Origin: Tetragonia tetragonoides
Lineage: Eukaryota; Streptophyta; Magnoliopsida; Caryophyllales; Aizoaceae
Reading direction: 5' to 3'
Assembly: GCA_038025085.1 (NCBI GenBank)
Contig: CM076148.1
Location: 16,570,501 to 16,634,500, forward strand
Length of the DNA: 64,000 bases
Each line of letters opens with the position of its first letter. The stretch's first letter is position 1. This document shows positions 1 through 12,160 of the stretch, piece after piece. The position numbers were made by a program, and so were the translations under genes. A model generated the notes under the pieces. The model made no database searches, was not told the origin of the DNA, and saw only the letters and a program-made list of their open reading frames with translations.

Positions 1-15
1 GGTATGATCGCACCC
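1..15 (-). rRNA. 5S rRNA gene, cut by window edge
   Basis: Only nt 1-15 of the gene are inside the window; they match consensus. Confidence 0.9.
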
Positions 16-227
16 ATCAATCTATTGCACAATATTTGTTTTAACCTTGTTCTTACAGCCATTTCTCACTTTTCGTGTGTCTCTTTTATTCGAAAATCAA
101 CGGTTTTTACTTAAAACACAACACGTCTCCCGAAATCTTTTATACTAGTGTTTTCTGATTCTAAACAGCGTTTTAAATAAGGCTACATCAAAATAAAAAA
201 ACATTTAAAAAAATGAAGTATAAAAAG

Positions 228-345
228 GGGTGCAACACGAGGACTTCCCAGGAGGTCACCCATCCTAGTACTACTCTCGCCCAAACACGCTTAACTGCGG
301 AGTTCTGATGGGATCCGGTGCATTAGTGCTGGTCTGATCGCACCC
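228..345 (-). rRNA. 5S rRNA gene
   Basis: C61T in box A and T12G. An identical copy lies 12,145 bp further on. Confidence 0.97.
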
Positions 346-568
346 ATCAATCTATTGCACAATATTTGTTTTAACCTTGTTCTTACAGCCATTTTTCTCA
401 CTTTTCGTGTGTCTCTTTTATTCGAAAATCAACGGTTTCTACTTAAAACACAACACGTCTCCCGAAATCTTTTATACTAGTGTATTCTGATTCTAAACAG
501 CGTTTTAAATAAGGCTACATAAAAATTAAAAAAATAAAAAAAATTTTAAAAAATGAAGATTTAAAAAA

Positions 569-686
569 GGGTGCAACACGAGGACTTCCCAGGAGGTCAC
601 CCATCCTAGTACTACTCTCGCCCAAGCACGCTTAACTGCGGGGTTCTGATGGGATCCGGTGCATTATTGCTGGTATGATCGCACCC
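569..686 (-). rRNA. 5S rRNA gene
   Basis: T45C and C20A. Confidence 0.97.
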
Positions 687-910
687 ATCAATCTATTGCA
701 CAATATTTGTTTTAACCTTGTTCTTACAGCCATTTCTCACTTTTCGGGTGTCTCTTTTATTCGAAAATCAACGGTTTCTACTTAAAACACAACACGTCTC
801 CCGAAATCTTTTATACTAGTGTTTTCTGATTTCTAAACAACGTTTTAAATAAGGGTACATAAAAATAAAAAAAATAAAATAAAAATTTAAAAAAATGAAG
901 ATTTAAAAAG

Positions 911-1028
911 GGATGCAACACGAGGACTTCCCAAGAGGTCACCCATCCTAATACTACTCTCGCCCAAGCACGCTTAACTGCGGAGTTCTGATGGGATCCG
1001 GTGCATTAGTGCTGGTATGATCGCACCC
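911..1028 (-). rRNA. 5S rRNA gene
   Basis: C116T (turns stem pair G3-C116 into a G-U wobble), C95T in box C, C78T. Confidence 0.97.
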
Positions 1029-1243
1029 ATCAATCTATTGCACAATATTTGTTTTAACCTTGTTCTTACAGCCATTTCTCACTTTTCGGGTGTCTCTTTT
1101 ATTCGAAAATCAACGGTTTGTACTTAAAACACAACACGTCTCCCAAAATCTTTTATACTAGTGTTTTCTGATTCTAAACAACGTTTTAAATAAGGCTACA
1201 TAAAAATAAAAAAAAAACATTTAAAAAAATGAAGTATAAAAAG

Positions 1244-1361
1244 GGGTGCAACACGAGGAATTCCCAAGAGGTCACCCATCCTAGTACTACTCTCGCCCAA
1301 GCACGCTTAACTGCGGAGTTCTGATTGGATCCGGTGCATTAGTGCTGTTGTGATCGCACCC
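1244..1361 (-). rRNA. 5S rRNA gene
   Basis: G102T, C95T, C36A, C14A and T12C; five changes make this a diverged copy. Confidence 0.96.
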
Positions 1362-1576
1362 ATCAAACCATTGCACAATATTTGTTTTAACCTTGTTCTT
1401 ACAGTCATTTCTCACTTTTCGTTTGTCTTTTTTATTCGAAAATCGACGGTTTGTACTTAAAACACAACACGTCTCCCGAAATCTTTTATACTAGTGTTTT
1501 CTGATTCTAAACAGCGTTTTAAATAAGGCTACATAAATATAAAAAAAAAACATTTAAAAAAATGAAGTATAAAAAG

Positions 1577-1694
1577 GGGTGCAACACGAGGACTTCCCAG
1601 GAGGTCACCTATCCTAGTACTACTCTCGCCCAAGCACGCTTAACTGCGGAGTTCTGATGGGATCCGGTGCATTAGTGCTGGTATGATCGCACTC
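1577..1694 (-). rRNA. 5S rRNA gene
   Basis: G85A in box C and G2A at the 5' stem, but the GC promoter motif is kept. Confidence 0.97.
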
Positions 1695-1918
1695 ATCAAC
1701 CTATTGCACAATATTTGTTTTAACTTTGTTCTTACAGCCATTTCTCACTTTTCGGGTGTCTCTTTTATTCGAAAATCAACGGTTTGTACTTAAAACACAA
1801 CACGTCTCCCGAAATCTTTTATACTAGTGTTTTCTGATTTCTAAACAACGTTTTAAATAAGGGTACATAAAAATAAAAAAAATAAAATAAAAATTTTAAA
1901 AAATGAACATTTAAAAAG

Positions 1919-2036
1919 GGATGCAACAAAAGGACTTCCCAGGAGGTCACCCATCCTAGTACTACTCTCCCCCAAGCACGCTTAACTGCGGAGTCCTGAT
2001 GAGATCCGGTGCATTAGTGCTGGTATGATCGCACCC
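1919..2036 (-). rRNA. 5S rRNA gene, diverged
   Basis: C116T, G108T, C107T, C67G in the intermediate element, A42G and C35T. Probably poorly functional. Confidence 0.95.
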
Positions 2037-2257
2037 ATCAATCTATTGCACAATATTTTTCTTAACCTTGTTCTTACAGCCATTTCTCACTTTTCGTGTG
2101 TCTCTTTTATTCGAAAATATCCGGTTTCTACTTAAAACACAACACGTCTCCCGAAATCTTTTATACTAGTGTATTCTGATTCTAAACAGCGTTTTAAATA
2201 AGGCTACATAAAAATTAAAAAAATTTAAAAAATTTAAAAAAATGAAGATTTAAAAAA

Positions 2258-2375
2258 GGGTGCAACACGAGGACTTCCCACGAGGTCACCCATCCTAGCA
2301 CTACTCTCGCCCAAGCATGCTTAACTGCGGAGTTCTGATGGGATCCGGTGCATTAGTGCTGGTATGATCGCACCC
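2258..2375 (-). rRNA. 5S rRNA gene
   Basis: C95G, A77G and G58A (box A). Confidence 0.97.
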
Positions 2376-2597
2376 ATCTATCTATTACACAATATTTTTT
2401 TTTAACCTTGTTCTTACAGCCATTTCTCACTTTTCGTCTGTCTCTTTTATTCGAAAATATCTGGTTTCTACTTAAAACACAACACGTCTCCCGAAATCTT
2501 TTATACTAGTGTATTCTGATTCTAAACAGCGTTTTAAATAAGGCTACATAAAAATTAAAGAAATAAAAAAAATTTAAAAAAATGAAGATTTAAAAAA

Positions 2598-2715
2598 GGG
2601 TGCAACACAAGGACTTCCCAGGAGGTCACCCATCCTAGTACTACTCTCGCCCAAGCACGCTTAACTGCGGAAATCTGATGGGATCCGGTGCATTAGTGCT
2701 GGTATGATGGCACCC
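2598..2715 (-). rRNA. 5S rRNA gene
   Basis: C107T, C44T, A43T and G7C. Confidence 0.97.
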
Positions 2716-2939
2716 ATCAATCTATTGCACAATATTTGTTTTAACCTTGTTCTTACAGCCATTTCTCACTTTTCGGGTGTCTCTTTTATTTGAAAATCAA
2801 CGGTTTCTACTTAAAACACAACACGTCTCCCGAAATCTTTTATACTAGTGTTTTCTGATTTCTAAACAACGTTTTAAATAAGGGTACATAAAAATAAAAA
2901 AAATAAAATAAAAATTTTAAGAAATGAGGAGTTAAAAAG

Positions 2940-3057
2940 GGATGCAACACGAGGACTTCCCAGGAGGTCACCCATCCTAGTACTACTCTCGCCCAAGCAC
3001 GCTTAACTGCGGAGTTCTGATTGGATCCGGTGCATTAGTGTTGTTGTGATCGCACCC
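2940..3057 (-). rRNA. 5S rRNA gene
   Basis: C116T, C36A, G17A, C14A and T12C; shares three changes with the gene at 1244-1361. Confidence 0.97.
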
Positions 3058-3269
3058 ATCAAGCCATTGCACAATATTTGTTTTAACCTTGTTCTTACAG
3101 TCATTTCTCACTTTTCGTGTGTCTCTTTTATTCGAAAATCAACGGTTTGTACTTAAAACACAACACGTCTCCCGAAATCTTTTATACTAGTGTTTTCTGA
3201 CTCTAAACAGCGTTTTAAATAAGGCTACATAAAAATAAAAAAATATTTAAAAAAATGAAGTATAAAAAG

Positions 3270-3387
3270 GGGTGCAACACGAGGACTTCCCAGGAGGTCA
3301 CCCATCCTAGTACTACTCTCGCCCAAGCTCGCTTAACTGCGGAGTTATGATGGGATCCGGTGCATTAGTGCTGGTATGATCGCACTC
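3270..3387 (-). rRNA. 5S rRNA gene
   Basis: T59A, G41T and G2A; GG-type promoter. Confidence 0.97.
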
Positions 3388-3608
3388 ATTAATCTTTTCC
3401 ACAATATTTGTTTTAACCTTGTTCTTACAGCCATTTCTCACTTTTCGTGTGTCTCTTTTATTCGAAAATCAACGGTTTTTACTTAAAACACAACACATCT
3501 TCCGAAATCTTTTATACTAGTGTTTTCTGATTCTAAACAGCGTTTTAAATGAGGCTACATAAAAATTAAAAAAATAAAATAAAATTTAAAAAAATGAAGT
3601 ATAAAAAG

Positions 3609-3726
3609 GGGTGCAACACGAGGACTTCCTAGGAGGTCACCCATCCTAGTACTACTCTCGCCCAAGTACGCTTGACTGCAGAGTCCTGATGGGATCCGGT
3701 GCATTAGTGCTGGTATGATCGCACCC
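3609..3726 (-). rRNA. 5S rRNA gene
   Basis: G97A, G60A, T53C, C47T and A42G. G60A is the one difference I saw from its duplicate at 15754-15871. Confidence 0.97.
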
Positions 3727-3947
3727 ATCAATCTATTGCACAATATATGTTTTAACCTTGTTCTTACAACCATTTCTCACTTTTCGTGTGTCTCTTCCAT
3801 TCGAAAATCAACGGTTTCTACTTAAAACACAACACGTCTCCCGAAATCTTTTATACTAGTGTTTTCTGATTTTAAACAACGTTTTAAATAAGGCTACATA
3901 AAAATGAAAAAAATAAAAAAAATTTAAAAAAATGAAGATTTAAAAAA

Positions 3948-4065
3948 GGGTGCAACACGAGGATTTCCCAGTAGGTCACCCATCCTAGTACTACTCTTGC
4001 CCAAGCACGCTTAACTGCGAAATTCTGATGGGATCCGGTGCATTAGTGCTGGTATGATCGCACCC
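3948..4065 (-). rRNA. 5S rRNA gene
   Basis: G102A, C94A, G68A, C46T and C44T. The 12.1-kb duplication ends inside its 3' part, near 3963. Same variant set as 5643-5760. Confidence 0.97.
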
Positions 4066-4289
4066 ATCAATCTATTGCACAATATTTGTTTTAACCTTGT
4101 TCTTACAGCCATTTCTCACTTTTCGTGTGTCTCTTTTATTCAAAAATTAACGGTTTCTACTTAAAACAAAACACGTCTCCCGAAATCTTTTATACTAGTG
4201 TATTCTGATTCTAAATAGCGTTTTAAATAAGGCTACATAAAAATAAAAAAAAAATTTAAAAAAAATTTAAAAAATAAAGATTTAAAAAA

Positions 4290-4407
4290 GGGTGCGACAC
4301 GAGGACTTCCCAGGAGGTCACCCATCCTAGTTTTACTTTCGCCCAAGCACGCTTAACTGCGGAGTTCTGATGGGATCCGGTGCATTAGTGCTGGTATGAT
4401 CGCACCC
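4290..4407 (-). rRNA. 5S rRNA gene
   Basis: T112C, T76A, G75A and G70A; same set as 5982-6099. Confidence 0.97.
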
Positions 4408-4633
4408 ATCAATCTATTGCACAATATTTGTTTTAACCTTGTTCTTACAGCCATTTTTCACTTTTCGGGTGTCTCTTTTATTCGAAAATCAACGGTTTCT
4501 ACTTAAAACACAACACGTCTCCTGAAATCTTTTATACTAGTGTTTTCTGATTCTAAACAACGTTTTAAATAAGGGTACATAAAAAAAAAAAAATAATAAT
4601 ACACAAAATTTAAAAAAATGAAGATTTAAAAAG

Positions 4634-4751
4634 GGATGCAACACGAGGACTTCCCAGGAGGTCACCCATCCTAGTACTACTCTCGCCCAAGCACGCTTAA
4701 CTGCGGAGTTCTGATGGGATCCGGTGCATTAGTGCTGGTATGATTGTACTC
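4634..4751 (-). rRNA. 5S rRNA gene
   Basis: C116T with G7A, G5A and G2A, which weaken the terminal stem; GG-type promoter. Confidence 0.96.
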
Positions 4752-4963
4752 TTCAATCTTTTCCACAATATTTGTTTTAACCTTGTTCTTACAGCCATTT
4801 CTCACTTTTCGTGTGTCTCTTTCATTCGAAAATAAACGGTTTTTACTTAAAACACAACACGTCTCCCGAAATCTTTTATACTAGTGTTTTCTGATTCTAA
4901 ACAGCGTTTTAAATAAGGCTACATAAAAATAAAAAAACATTTAAAAAAATGAAGTATAAAAAG

Positions 4964-5081
4964 GGGTGCAACACGAGGACTTCCCAGGAGGTCAACCATC
5001 CTAGTACTACTCTCGCCCAAGCACGCTTAACTGCGGAGTTCTGATGGGATCCGGTGCATTAGTGCTGGTATGATTGCACTC
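4964..5081 (-). rRNA. 5S rRNA gene
   Basis: G87T in box C, G7A and G2A; GG-type promoter. Confidence 0.97.
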
Positions 5082-5303
5082 TTTAATCTTTTCCATAATA
5101 TTTGTTTTAACCTTGTTCTTACAGCCATTTCTCACTTTTCGTGTGTCTCTTTCATTCGAAAATCAACGGTTTTTACTTAAAACACAACACGTCTCCCGAA
5201 ATCTTTTATACTAGTGTTTTCTGATTCTAAACAGCGTTTTAAATAAGGGTACATAAAAATTAAAAAAATAAAATAAAATTTAAAAAAATGAAGATTTAAA
5301 AAG

Positions 5304-5421
5304 GGATGCAACACGAGGACTACCCAGGAGGTCACCCATCCTAGTACTACTCTCGCCCAAGCACGCTTCACTGCGGAGTTCTGATGGGATCCGGTGCATT
5401 AGTGCTGGTATGATCGCACCC
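5304..5421 (-). rRNA. 5S rRNA gene
   Basis: C116T, A100T and T53G. Confidence 0.97.
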
Positions 5422-5642
5422 ATCAATCTATTGCACAATATTTGTTTTAACCTTGTTCTTACAGTCATTTCTCACTTTTCGTGTGTCTCTTTTATTCGAA
5501 AATCAACGGTTTGTACTTAAAACACAACACGTCTCCCGAAATCTTTTATACTAGTGTTTTCTGATTCTAAACTGCGTTTTAAATAAGGCTACATAAAAAT
5601 TAAAAAAATAAAAAAAATTTAAAAAAATGAAGATTTAAAAAA

Positions 5643-5760
5643 GGGTGCAACACGAGGATTTCCCAGTAGGTCACCCATCCTAGTACTACTCTTGCCCAAG
5701 CACGCTTAACTGCGAAATTCTGATGGGATCCGGTGCATTAGTGCTGGTATGATCGCACCC
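5643..5760 (-). rRNA. 5S rRNA gene
   Basis: G102A, C94A, G68A, C46T, C44T: gene sequence identical to 3948-4065. Confidence 0.97.
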
Positions 5761-5981
5761 ATAAATCTATTGCACAATATTTGTTTTAACCTTGTTCTTA
5801 CAGCCATTTCTCACTTTTCGTGTGTCTCTTTTATTCGAAAATCAACGGTTTCTACTAAAAACACAACACGTCTCCCGAAATCTTTTATACTAGTGTATTC
5901 TGATTCTAAACAGCGTTTCAAATGAGGCTACATAAAAATTAAAAAAATAAAAAAAATTTAAAAAAATGAAGATTTAAAAAA

Positions 5982-6099
5982 GGGTGCGACACGAGGACTT
6001 CCCAGGAGGTCACCCATCCTAGTTTTACTTTCGCCCAAGCACGCTTAACTGCGGAGTTCTGATGGGATCCGGGGCATTAGTGCTGGTATGATCGCACCC
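5982..6099 (-). rRNA. 5S rRNA gene
   Basis: T112C, T76A, G75A, G70A as in 4290-4407, plus a private A27C. Confidence 0.97.
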
Positions 6100-6323
6100 A
6101 TCAATCTATTGCACAATATTTGTTTTAACCTTGTTCTTACAGCCATTTTTCACTTTTCGGGTGTCTCTTTTATTCGAAAATCAACGGTTTCTACTTAAAA
6201 CACAACACGTCTCCTGAAATCTTTTATACTATTGTTTTCTGATTCTAAACAACGTTTTAAATAAGGGTACATAAAAATAAAAAAAAAAAAATACAAAATT
6301 TAAAAAAATGAAGATTAAAAAAG

Positions 6324-6441
6324 GGATGCAACACGAGGACTTCCCAGGAGGTCACCCATCCTAGTACTACTCTCGCCCAAGCACGCTTAACTTCGGAGTT
6401 CTGATGGGATCCGGTGCATTAGTGCTGGTATGATCGCACCC
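6324..6441 (-). rRNA. 5S rRNA gene
   Basis: C116T and C49A. Confidence 0.97.
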
Positions 6442-6664
6442 ATCAAACTATTGCACAATATTTTTTTTAACCTTGTTCTTACAGCCATTTTTCACTTTTC
6501 GGGTGTCTCTTTTATTCGAAAATCAACGGTTTCTACTTAAAACACAACACGTCTCCTGAAATCTTTTATACTAGTGTTTTCTGATTCTAAACAACGTTTT
6601 AAATAAGGGTACATAAAAAAAAAAAAATAATATACAAAATTTAAAAAAATGAAGATTTAAAAAG

Positions 6665-6782
6665 GGATGCAACACGAGGACTTCCCAGGAGGTCACCCAT
6701 CCTAGTACTACTCTCGCCCAAGCACGCTTAACTGCAGAGTTCTGATGGGATCCGGTGCATTATTGCTGGTATGATTGCACTC
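6665..6782 (-). rRNA. 5S rRNA gene
   Basis: C116T, C47T, C20A, G7A and G2A; GG-type promoter. Confidence 0.97.
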
Positions 6783-6994
6783 TTCAATCTTTTCCACAAT
6801 ATTTGTTTTAACCTTGTTCTTACAGCCATTTCTCACTTTTCGTGTGTCTCTTTCATTCGAAAATCAACGGTTTTTACTTAAAACACAACACGTCTCCCGA
6901 AATCTTTTATACTAGTGTTTTCTGATTCTAAACAGCGTTTTAAATAAGGCTACATAAAAATAAAAAAACATTTAAAAAAATGAAGTATAAAAAG

Positions 6995-7112
6995 GGGTGC
7001 AACACGAGGACTTCCCAGGAGGTCACCCATCCTAGTACTACTCTCGCCGAAGCAAGGTTAACTGCGGAGTTCTGATGGGATCCGGTGCATTAGTGCTGGT
7101 ATGATTGCACTC
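6995..7112 (-). rRNA. 5S rRNA gene, box A altered
   Basis: G64C, G58T and G56C all fall in box A; also G7A and G2A; GG-type promoter. Likely weak. Confidence 0.95.
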
Positions 7113-7334
7113 TTCAATCTTTTCCACATTATTTGTTTTAACCTTGTTCTTACAGCCATTTCTCACTTTTCGTGTGTCTCTTTCATTCGAAAATCAACGG
7201 TTTTTACTTAAAACACAACACGTCTCCCGAAATCTTTTATACTAGTGTTTTCTGATTCTAAACAGCGTTTTAAATAAGGGTACATAAAAATTAAAAAAAA
7301 AAAATAAAATTTAAAAAAATGAAGATTTAAAAAG

Positions 7335-7451
7335 GGATGCAACACGAGGACTTCCCAGGAGGTCACCCATCCTAGTACTACTGTCGCCCAAGCACGCTTA
7401 ATGCGGAGTTCTGATGGGATCCGGTGCATTAGTGCTGGTATGATCGCACCC
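7335..7451 (-). rRNA. 5S rRNA gene, 1-nt box A deletion
   Basis: 117 nt: G51 of box A is deleted; also C116T and G70C. The same deletion occurs two units on, at 8003-8119. Confidence 0.94.
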
Positions 7452-7660
7452 ATCAATCTATTGCACAATATTTGTTTTAACCTTGTTCTTACAACCATTT
7501 CTCACTTTTCGTGTGTCTCTTTTATTCGAAAATCAACGGTTTCTACTTAAAACACAACACGTCTCCCGAAATCTTTTATACTAGTGTTTTCTGATTCTAA
7601 ACAACGTTTTAAATAAGGGTACATAAAAATAAAAAATTTAAAAAATGAAGATTTAAAAAG

Positions 7661-7778
7661 GGGTGCCACACGAGGACTTCCCAGGAGGTCACCCATCCTA
7701 GTACTAATCTCGCCCAAGCACGCTTAACTGCGGAGTTCTGATGGGATCCGGTGCATTAGTGCTGGTATGATCGTACCC
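7661..7778 (-). rRNA. 5S rRNA gene
   Basis: T112G, G72T and G5A. Confidence 0.97.
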
Positions 7779-8002
7779 ATCAATCTATTGCACAATATTT
7801 GTTTTAACCTTGTTCTTACAGCCATTTCTCACTTTTCGTGTGTCTCTTTTATTCGAAAATCAACGGTTTCTACTTAAAACACAACACGTCTCCCGAAATC
7901 TTTTATACTAGTGTTTTCTGATTCTAAACAACGTTTTAAATAAGGGTACATAAAAATAAAAAAAAATAAACTAAAAATTTAAAAAAATGGAGATTTAAAA
8001 AG

Positions 8003-8119
8003 GGGTGCAACACGAGGACTTCCCAGGAGGTCACCCATCCTAGTACTACTCTCGCCCAAGCACGCTTAATGCGGAGTTCTGATGGGATCCGGTGCATTAG
8101 TGCTGGTATGATCGCACCC
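8003..8119 (-). rRNA. 5S rRNA gene, 1-nt box A deletion
   Basis: G51 deleted, otherwise consensus. Confidence 0.94.
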
Positions 8120-8331
8120 ATCAATCTATTGCACAATATTTGTTTTAACCTTGTTCTTACAACCATTTCTCACTTTTCGTGTGTCTCTTTTATTCGAAAA
8201 TCAACGGTTTCTACTTAAAACACAACACGTCTCCCGAAATAATTTATACTAGTGTTTTCTGATTATAAACAGCGTTTTAAATAAGGCTACATAAAAATAA
8301 AAAAACATTTAAAAAAATGAAGTATAAAAAG

Positions 8332-8449
8332 GGGTGCGACACGAGGACTTCCCAGGAGGTCACCAATCCTAGTACTACTCTCGCCCAAGCACGCTTCACT
8401 GCGGAGTTCTGATGGGATCCGGTGCATTAGTGCTGGTATGATCGCACCC
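8332..8449 (-). rRNA. 5S rRNA gene
   Basis: T112C, G85T and T53G. Confidence 0.97.
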
Positions 8450-8671
8450 ATCAATCTATTGCTCAATATTTGTTTTAACCTTGTTCTTACAGCCATTTCT
8501 CACTTTTCGTGTGTCTCTTTTATTCGAAAATCAACGGTTTCTACTTAAAACACAACACGTCTCCCGAAATCTTTTATACTAGTGTTTTCTGATTCTAAAC
8601 AGCGTTTTAAATAAGGGTACATAAAAATTAAAAAAATAAAATAAAATTTAAAAAAATGAAGATTTAAAAAG

Positions 8672-8789
8672 GGATGCAACACGAGGACTTCCCAGGAGGT
8701 CACCCATCCTAGTACTACTCTCGCCCAAGCACGCTTCACTGCGGAGTTCTGATGAGATCCGGTGCATTAGTGCTGGTATGATCGCACCC
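8672..8789 (-). rRNA. 5S rRNA gene
   Basis: C116T, T53G and C35T. Confidence 0.97.
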
Positions 8790-9012
8790 ATCAATCTATT
8801 GCACAATATTTGTTTTAACCTTGTTCTTACAGTCATTTCTCACTTTTCGTGTGTCTCTTTTATTCGAAAATCAACGGTTTGTACTTAAAACACAACACGT
8901 CTCCCGAAATCTTTTATACTAGTGTTTTCTGATTTTAAACAGCGTTTTAAATAAGGCTACATAAAAATTAAAAAAAATAAAAAAACATTTAAAAAATTGA
9001 AGATTTAAAAAG

Positions 9013-9129
9013 GGGTGCAACACGAGGACTTCCCAGGAGGTCACCCATCCTAGTACTACTCTCGCCCAAGCACGCTTGCTGTAGAGTTCTGATGGGATCC
9101 GGTGCATTAGTGCTGGTATGATAGCACCC
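9013..9129 (-). rRNA. 5S rRNA gene, damaged box A
   Basis: 117 nt. One base is lost and one changed at nt 51-54, with G48A and C47T next to them; also G7T. GG-type promoter. Confidence 0.93.
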
Positions 9130-9351
9130 ATCAATCTTTTCCACAATATTTGTTTTAACCTTGTTCTTACAGCCATTTCTCACTTTTCGTGTGTCTCTTT
9201 TATTCGAAAATTAACGGTTTTTACTTAAAACACAACACGTCTCCCGAAATCTTTTATACTAGTGTTTTCTGAGACTAAACAGCGTTTTAAATAAGGGTAA
9301 ATAAAAATTAAAAAAATTAAATAAAATTTTAAAAAATGAAGATTTAAAAAA

Positions 9352-9469
9352 GGGTGCAACACAAGGACTTCCCAGGAGGTCACCCATCCTAGTACTACTC
9401 TCGCCGAAGCACGCTTAACTGCGGAGTTCTGATGGGATCCGGTGCATTAGTGCTGGTATGATCGCACCT
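9352..9469 (-). rRNA. 5S rRNA gene
   Basis: C107T, G64C and G1A. Confidence 0.97.
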
Positions 9470-9678
9470 ATCAATCTATTGCACAATATTTGTTTTAACC
9501 TTGTTCTTACAGCCATTTCTCACTTTTCGTGTGTCTCTTTTATTCGAAAATCAACGGTTTCTACTTAAAACACAACACGTCTCCCGAAATCTTTTATACT
9601 AGTGTTTTCTGATTCTAAACAACGTTTTAAATAAGGGTACATAAAAATAAAAAATTTAAAAAATGAAGATTTAAAAAG

Positions 9679-9795
9679 GGGTGCCACACGAGGACTTCCC
9701 AGGAGGTCACCCATCCTAGTACTGATCTCGCCCAAGCACGCTTAACTGCGGAGTTCTGATGGGATCCGTACATTAGTGCTGGTATGATCGCACCC
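9679..9795 (-). rRNA. 5S rRNA gene, 1-nt deletion
   Basis: 117 nt: one base lost at nt 28/29; T112G, T73C, G72T and C26T. Confidence 0.95.
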
Positions 9796-10016
9796 ATCAA
9801 TCTATTGCTCAATATTTGTTTTAACCTTGTTCTTACAGCCATTTCTCACTTTTCGTGTGTCTCTTTTATTCGAAAATCAACGGTTTCTACTTAAAACACA
9901 ACACGTCTCCCAAAATCTTTTATACTAGTGTTTTCTGATTCTAAACAGCGTTTTAAATAAGGGTACATAAAAATTAAAAAAATAAAATAAAATTAAAAAA
10001 ATGAAGATTTAAAAAA

Positions 10017-10134
10017 GGGTGCAACACGAGGACTTCCTAGGAGGTCACCCATCCTAGTACTACTCTCGCCCAAGCACGCTTAACTGCGGGGTTCTGTTGG
10101 GATCCAGTGCATTAGTGCTGGTATGATCGCACCC
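10017..10134 (-). rRNA. 5S rRNA gene
   Basis: G97A, T45C, T38A and C29T. Confidence 0.97.
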
Positions 10135-10355
10135 ATCAATCTATTGCACAATATTTGTTTTAACCTTGTTCTTACAGCCATTTCTCAATTTTCGTGTGTC
10201 TCTTTTATTCGAAAATCAACGGTTTCTACTTAAAATACAACACGACTCCCGAAATCTTTTATACTAGTGTTTTCTGATTCTAAACAACGTTTTAAATAAG
10301 GGTACATAAAAATCAAAAAAAAAAAAAAAAATTTAAAAAATGAAGATTTAAAAAG

Positions 10356-10473
10356 GGGTGCAACTCGAGGACTTCCCAGGAGGTCACCAATCCTAGTACT
10401 ACTCTCGCCCAAGCACGCTTAACTGCGGAGTTCTGATGGGATCCGGTGCATTAGTGCTGGTATGATCACACCC
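10356..10473 (-). rRNA. 5S rRNA gene
   Basis: T109A, G85T and C6T. Confidence 0.97.
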
Positions 10474-10686
10474 ATCAATCTATTGCACAATATTTGTTTT
10501 AACCTTGTTCTTACAACCTTTTCTCACTTTTCTATGTGTCTCTTTTATTAGAAAATCAACGGTTTCTACTTAAAACACAACACGTCTCCCGAAATCTTTT
10601 ATACTAGTGTTTTCTGATTCTAAACAGCGTTTTAAATAAGGCTACATAAAAATAAAAAAACATTTAAAAAAATGAAGTATAGAAAG

Positions 10687-10804
10687 GGGTGCAACACGAG
10701 GACTTCCCAGGAGGTCGCCCATCCTAGTACTACTCTCGCCCAAGTACGCTTAACTGCGGAGTTCTGATGGGATCCGGTGCATTAGTGCTTGTATGATCGC
10801 ACCC
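10687..10804 (-). rRNA. 5S rRNA gene
   Basis: T88C, G60A and C15A; GG-type promoter; proximal terminator shortened to TTT. Confidence 0.96.
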
Positions 10805-11026
10805 ATCAATCTTTTCCAAAATATTTGTTTTAACCTTGTTCTTACAGCCATTTCTCACTTTTCGTGTGTCTCTTTTATTCGAAAATCAACGGTTTTTACT
10901 TAAAACACAATACGTCTCCTGAAATCTTTTATACTAGTGTTTTCTGATTCTAAACAGCGTTTTAAATAAGGGTAAATAAAAATTAAAAAGATAAAATAAA
11001 ATTTAAAAAAATAAAGATTTAAAAAA

Positions 11027-11144
11027 GGGTGCAACACGAGGACTTCCCATGAGGTCACCCATCCTAGTACTACTCTCGCCCAAGCACGCTTAACTGCGGA
11101 GTTCTGATGGGATCCGGTGCATTAGTGCTGGTATGATCGCACCC
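11027..11144 (-). rRNA. 5S rRNA gene
   Basis: Only C95A. Confidence 0.97.
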
Positions 11145-11356
11145 ATCAATCTATTGCACAATATTTGTTTTAACCTTGTTCTTACAGCCATTTCTCACTT
11201 TTCGGGTGTCTCTTTTATTCGAAAATCAACGGTTTCTACTTAAAACACAACACGTCTCCCGAAATCTTTTATACTAGTGTTTTCTGATTCTAAACAGCGT
11301 TTTAAATAAGGCTACATAAAAATAAAAAAACATTTAAAAAAATGAAGTATAAAAAG

Positions 11357-11474
11357 GGGTGCAACACGAGGACTTCCCAGGAGGTCACCCATCCTAGTAT
11401 TACTCTCGCCCAAGCACGCTTAACTGCGGAGTTCTGATGGGATCCGGTGCATTAGTGCTGGTATGATCACACCC
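11357..11474 (-). rRNA. 5S rRNA gene
   Basis: G75A and C6T; GG-type promoter. Confidence 0.97.
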
Positions 11475-11696
11475 ATCAATCTTTTCCACAATATTTGTTT
11501 TAACCTTGTTCTTACAGCCATTTCTCACTTTTCGTGTGTCTCTTTTATTCGAAAATCAACGGTTTTTACTTAAAACACAACACGTCTCCTGAAATATTTT
11601 ATACTAGTGTTTTCTGATTCTAAGCAGCGTTTTAAATAAGGGTAAATAAAAATTAAAAAAATAAAATAAAATTTAAAAAAATGAAGATTTAAAAAA

Positions 11697-11814
11697 GGGT
11701 GCAACATGAGGACTTCCCAGAAGGTCACCCATCCTAGTACTACTCTCGCCCAAGCAAACTTAACAGCGGAGTTCTGATGGGATCCGGTGCATTAGTGCTG
11801 GTATGATCGCACCC
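11697..11814 (-). rRNA. 5S rRNA gene, box A altered
   Basis: G108A, C94T, and three box A changes: G58T, C57T, A50T. Confidence 0.95.
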
Positions 11815-12042
11815 ATCAATCTGTTGCACAATATTTGTTTTAACCTTGTTCTTACAGCCATTTCTCACTTTTCGGGTGTCTCTTTTATTCGAAAATCAAC
11901 GGTTTCTACTTAAAACACAACACGTCTCCCGAAATCTTTTATACTAGTGTTTTCTGATTCTAAACAACGTTTTAAATAAGGGTACATTAAAATAAAAAAA
12001 AATAAATAAAATAAAAATTTAAAAAAATGAAGATTTAAAAAG

Positions 12043-12160
12043 GGATGCAACACGAGGACTTCCCAGGAGGTCACCCATCCTAGTACTACTCTCGCCCAAG
12101 CACGCTTAACTGCGGAGTTCTGATGGGATCCGGTGCATTAGTACTGGTATGATCGCACCC
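12043..12160 (-). rRNA. 5S rRNA gene
   Basis: C116T and C18T. The right copy of the 12.1-kb duplication can be followed from 12146, inside this gene. Confidence 0.97.

Larger units (their letters stand above)
1..3963. repeat. Segmental duplication A, left copy
   Basis: Matches 12146-16108 at a constant offset of 12,145 bp with no net indel and one substitution noticed (T at 3667, C at 15812). Covers 11 complete units. The left end is cut by the window, so the true length is unknown. Confidence 0.93.
3909..4590. repeat. Diverged duplication B, left copy
   Basis: Two marked genes (3948, 4290) and their spacers recur at about 5604-6280 with scattered differences; ends approximate. Confidence 0.7.
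5604..6280. repeat. Diverged duplication B, right copy
   Basis: Counterpart of 3909-4590, offset about 1.69 kb. Confidence 0.7.
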
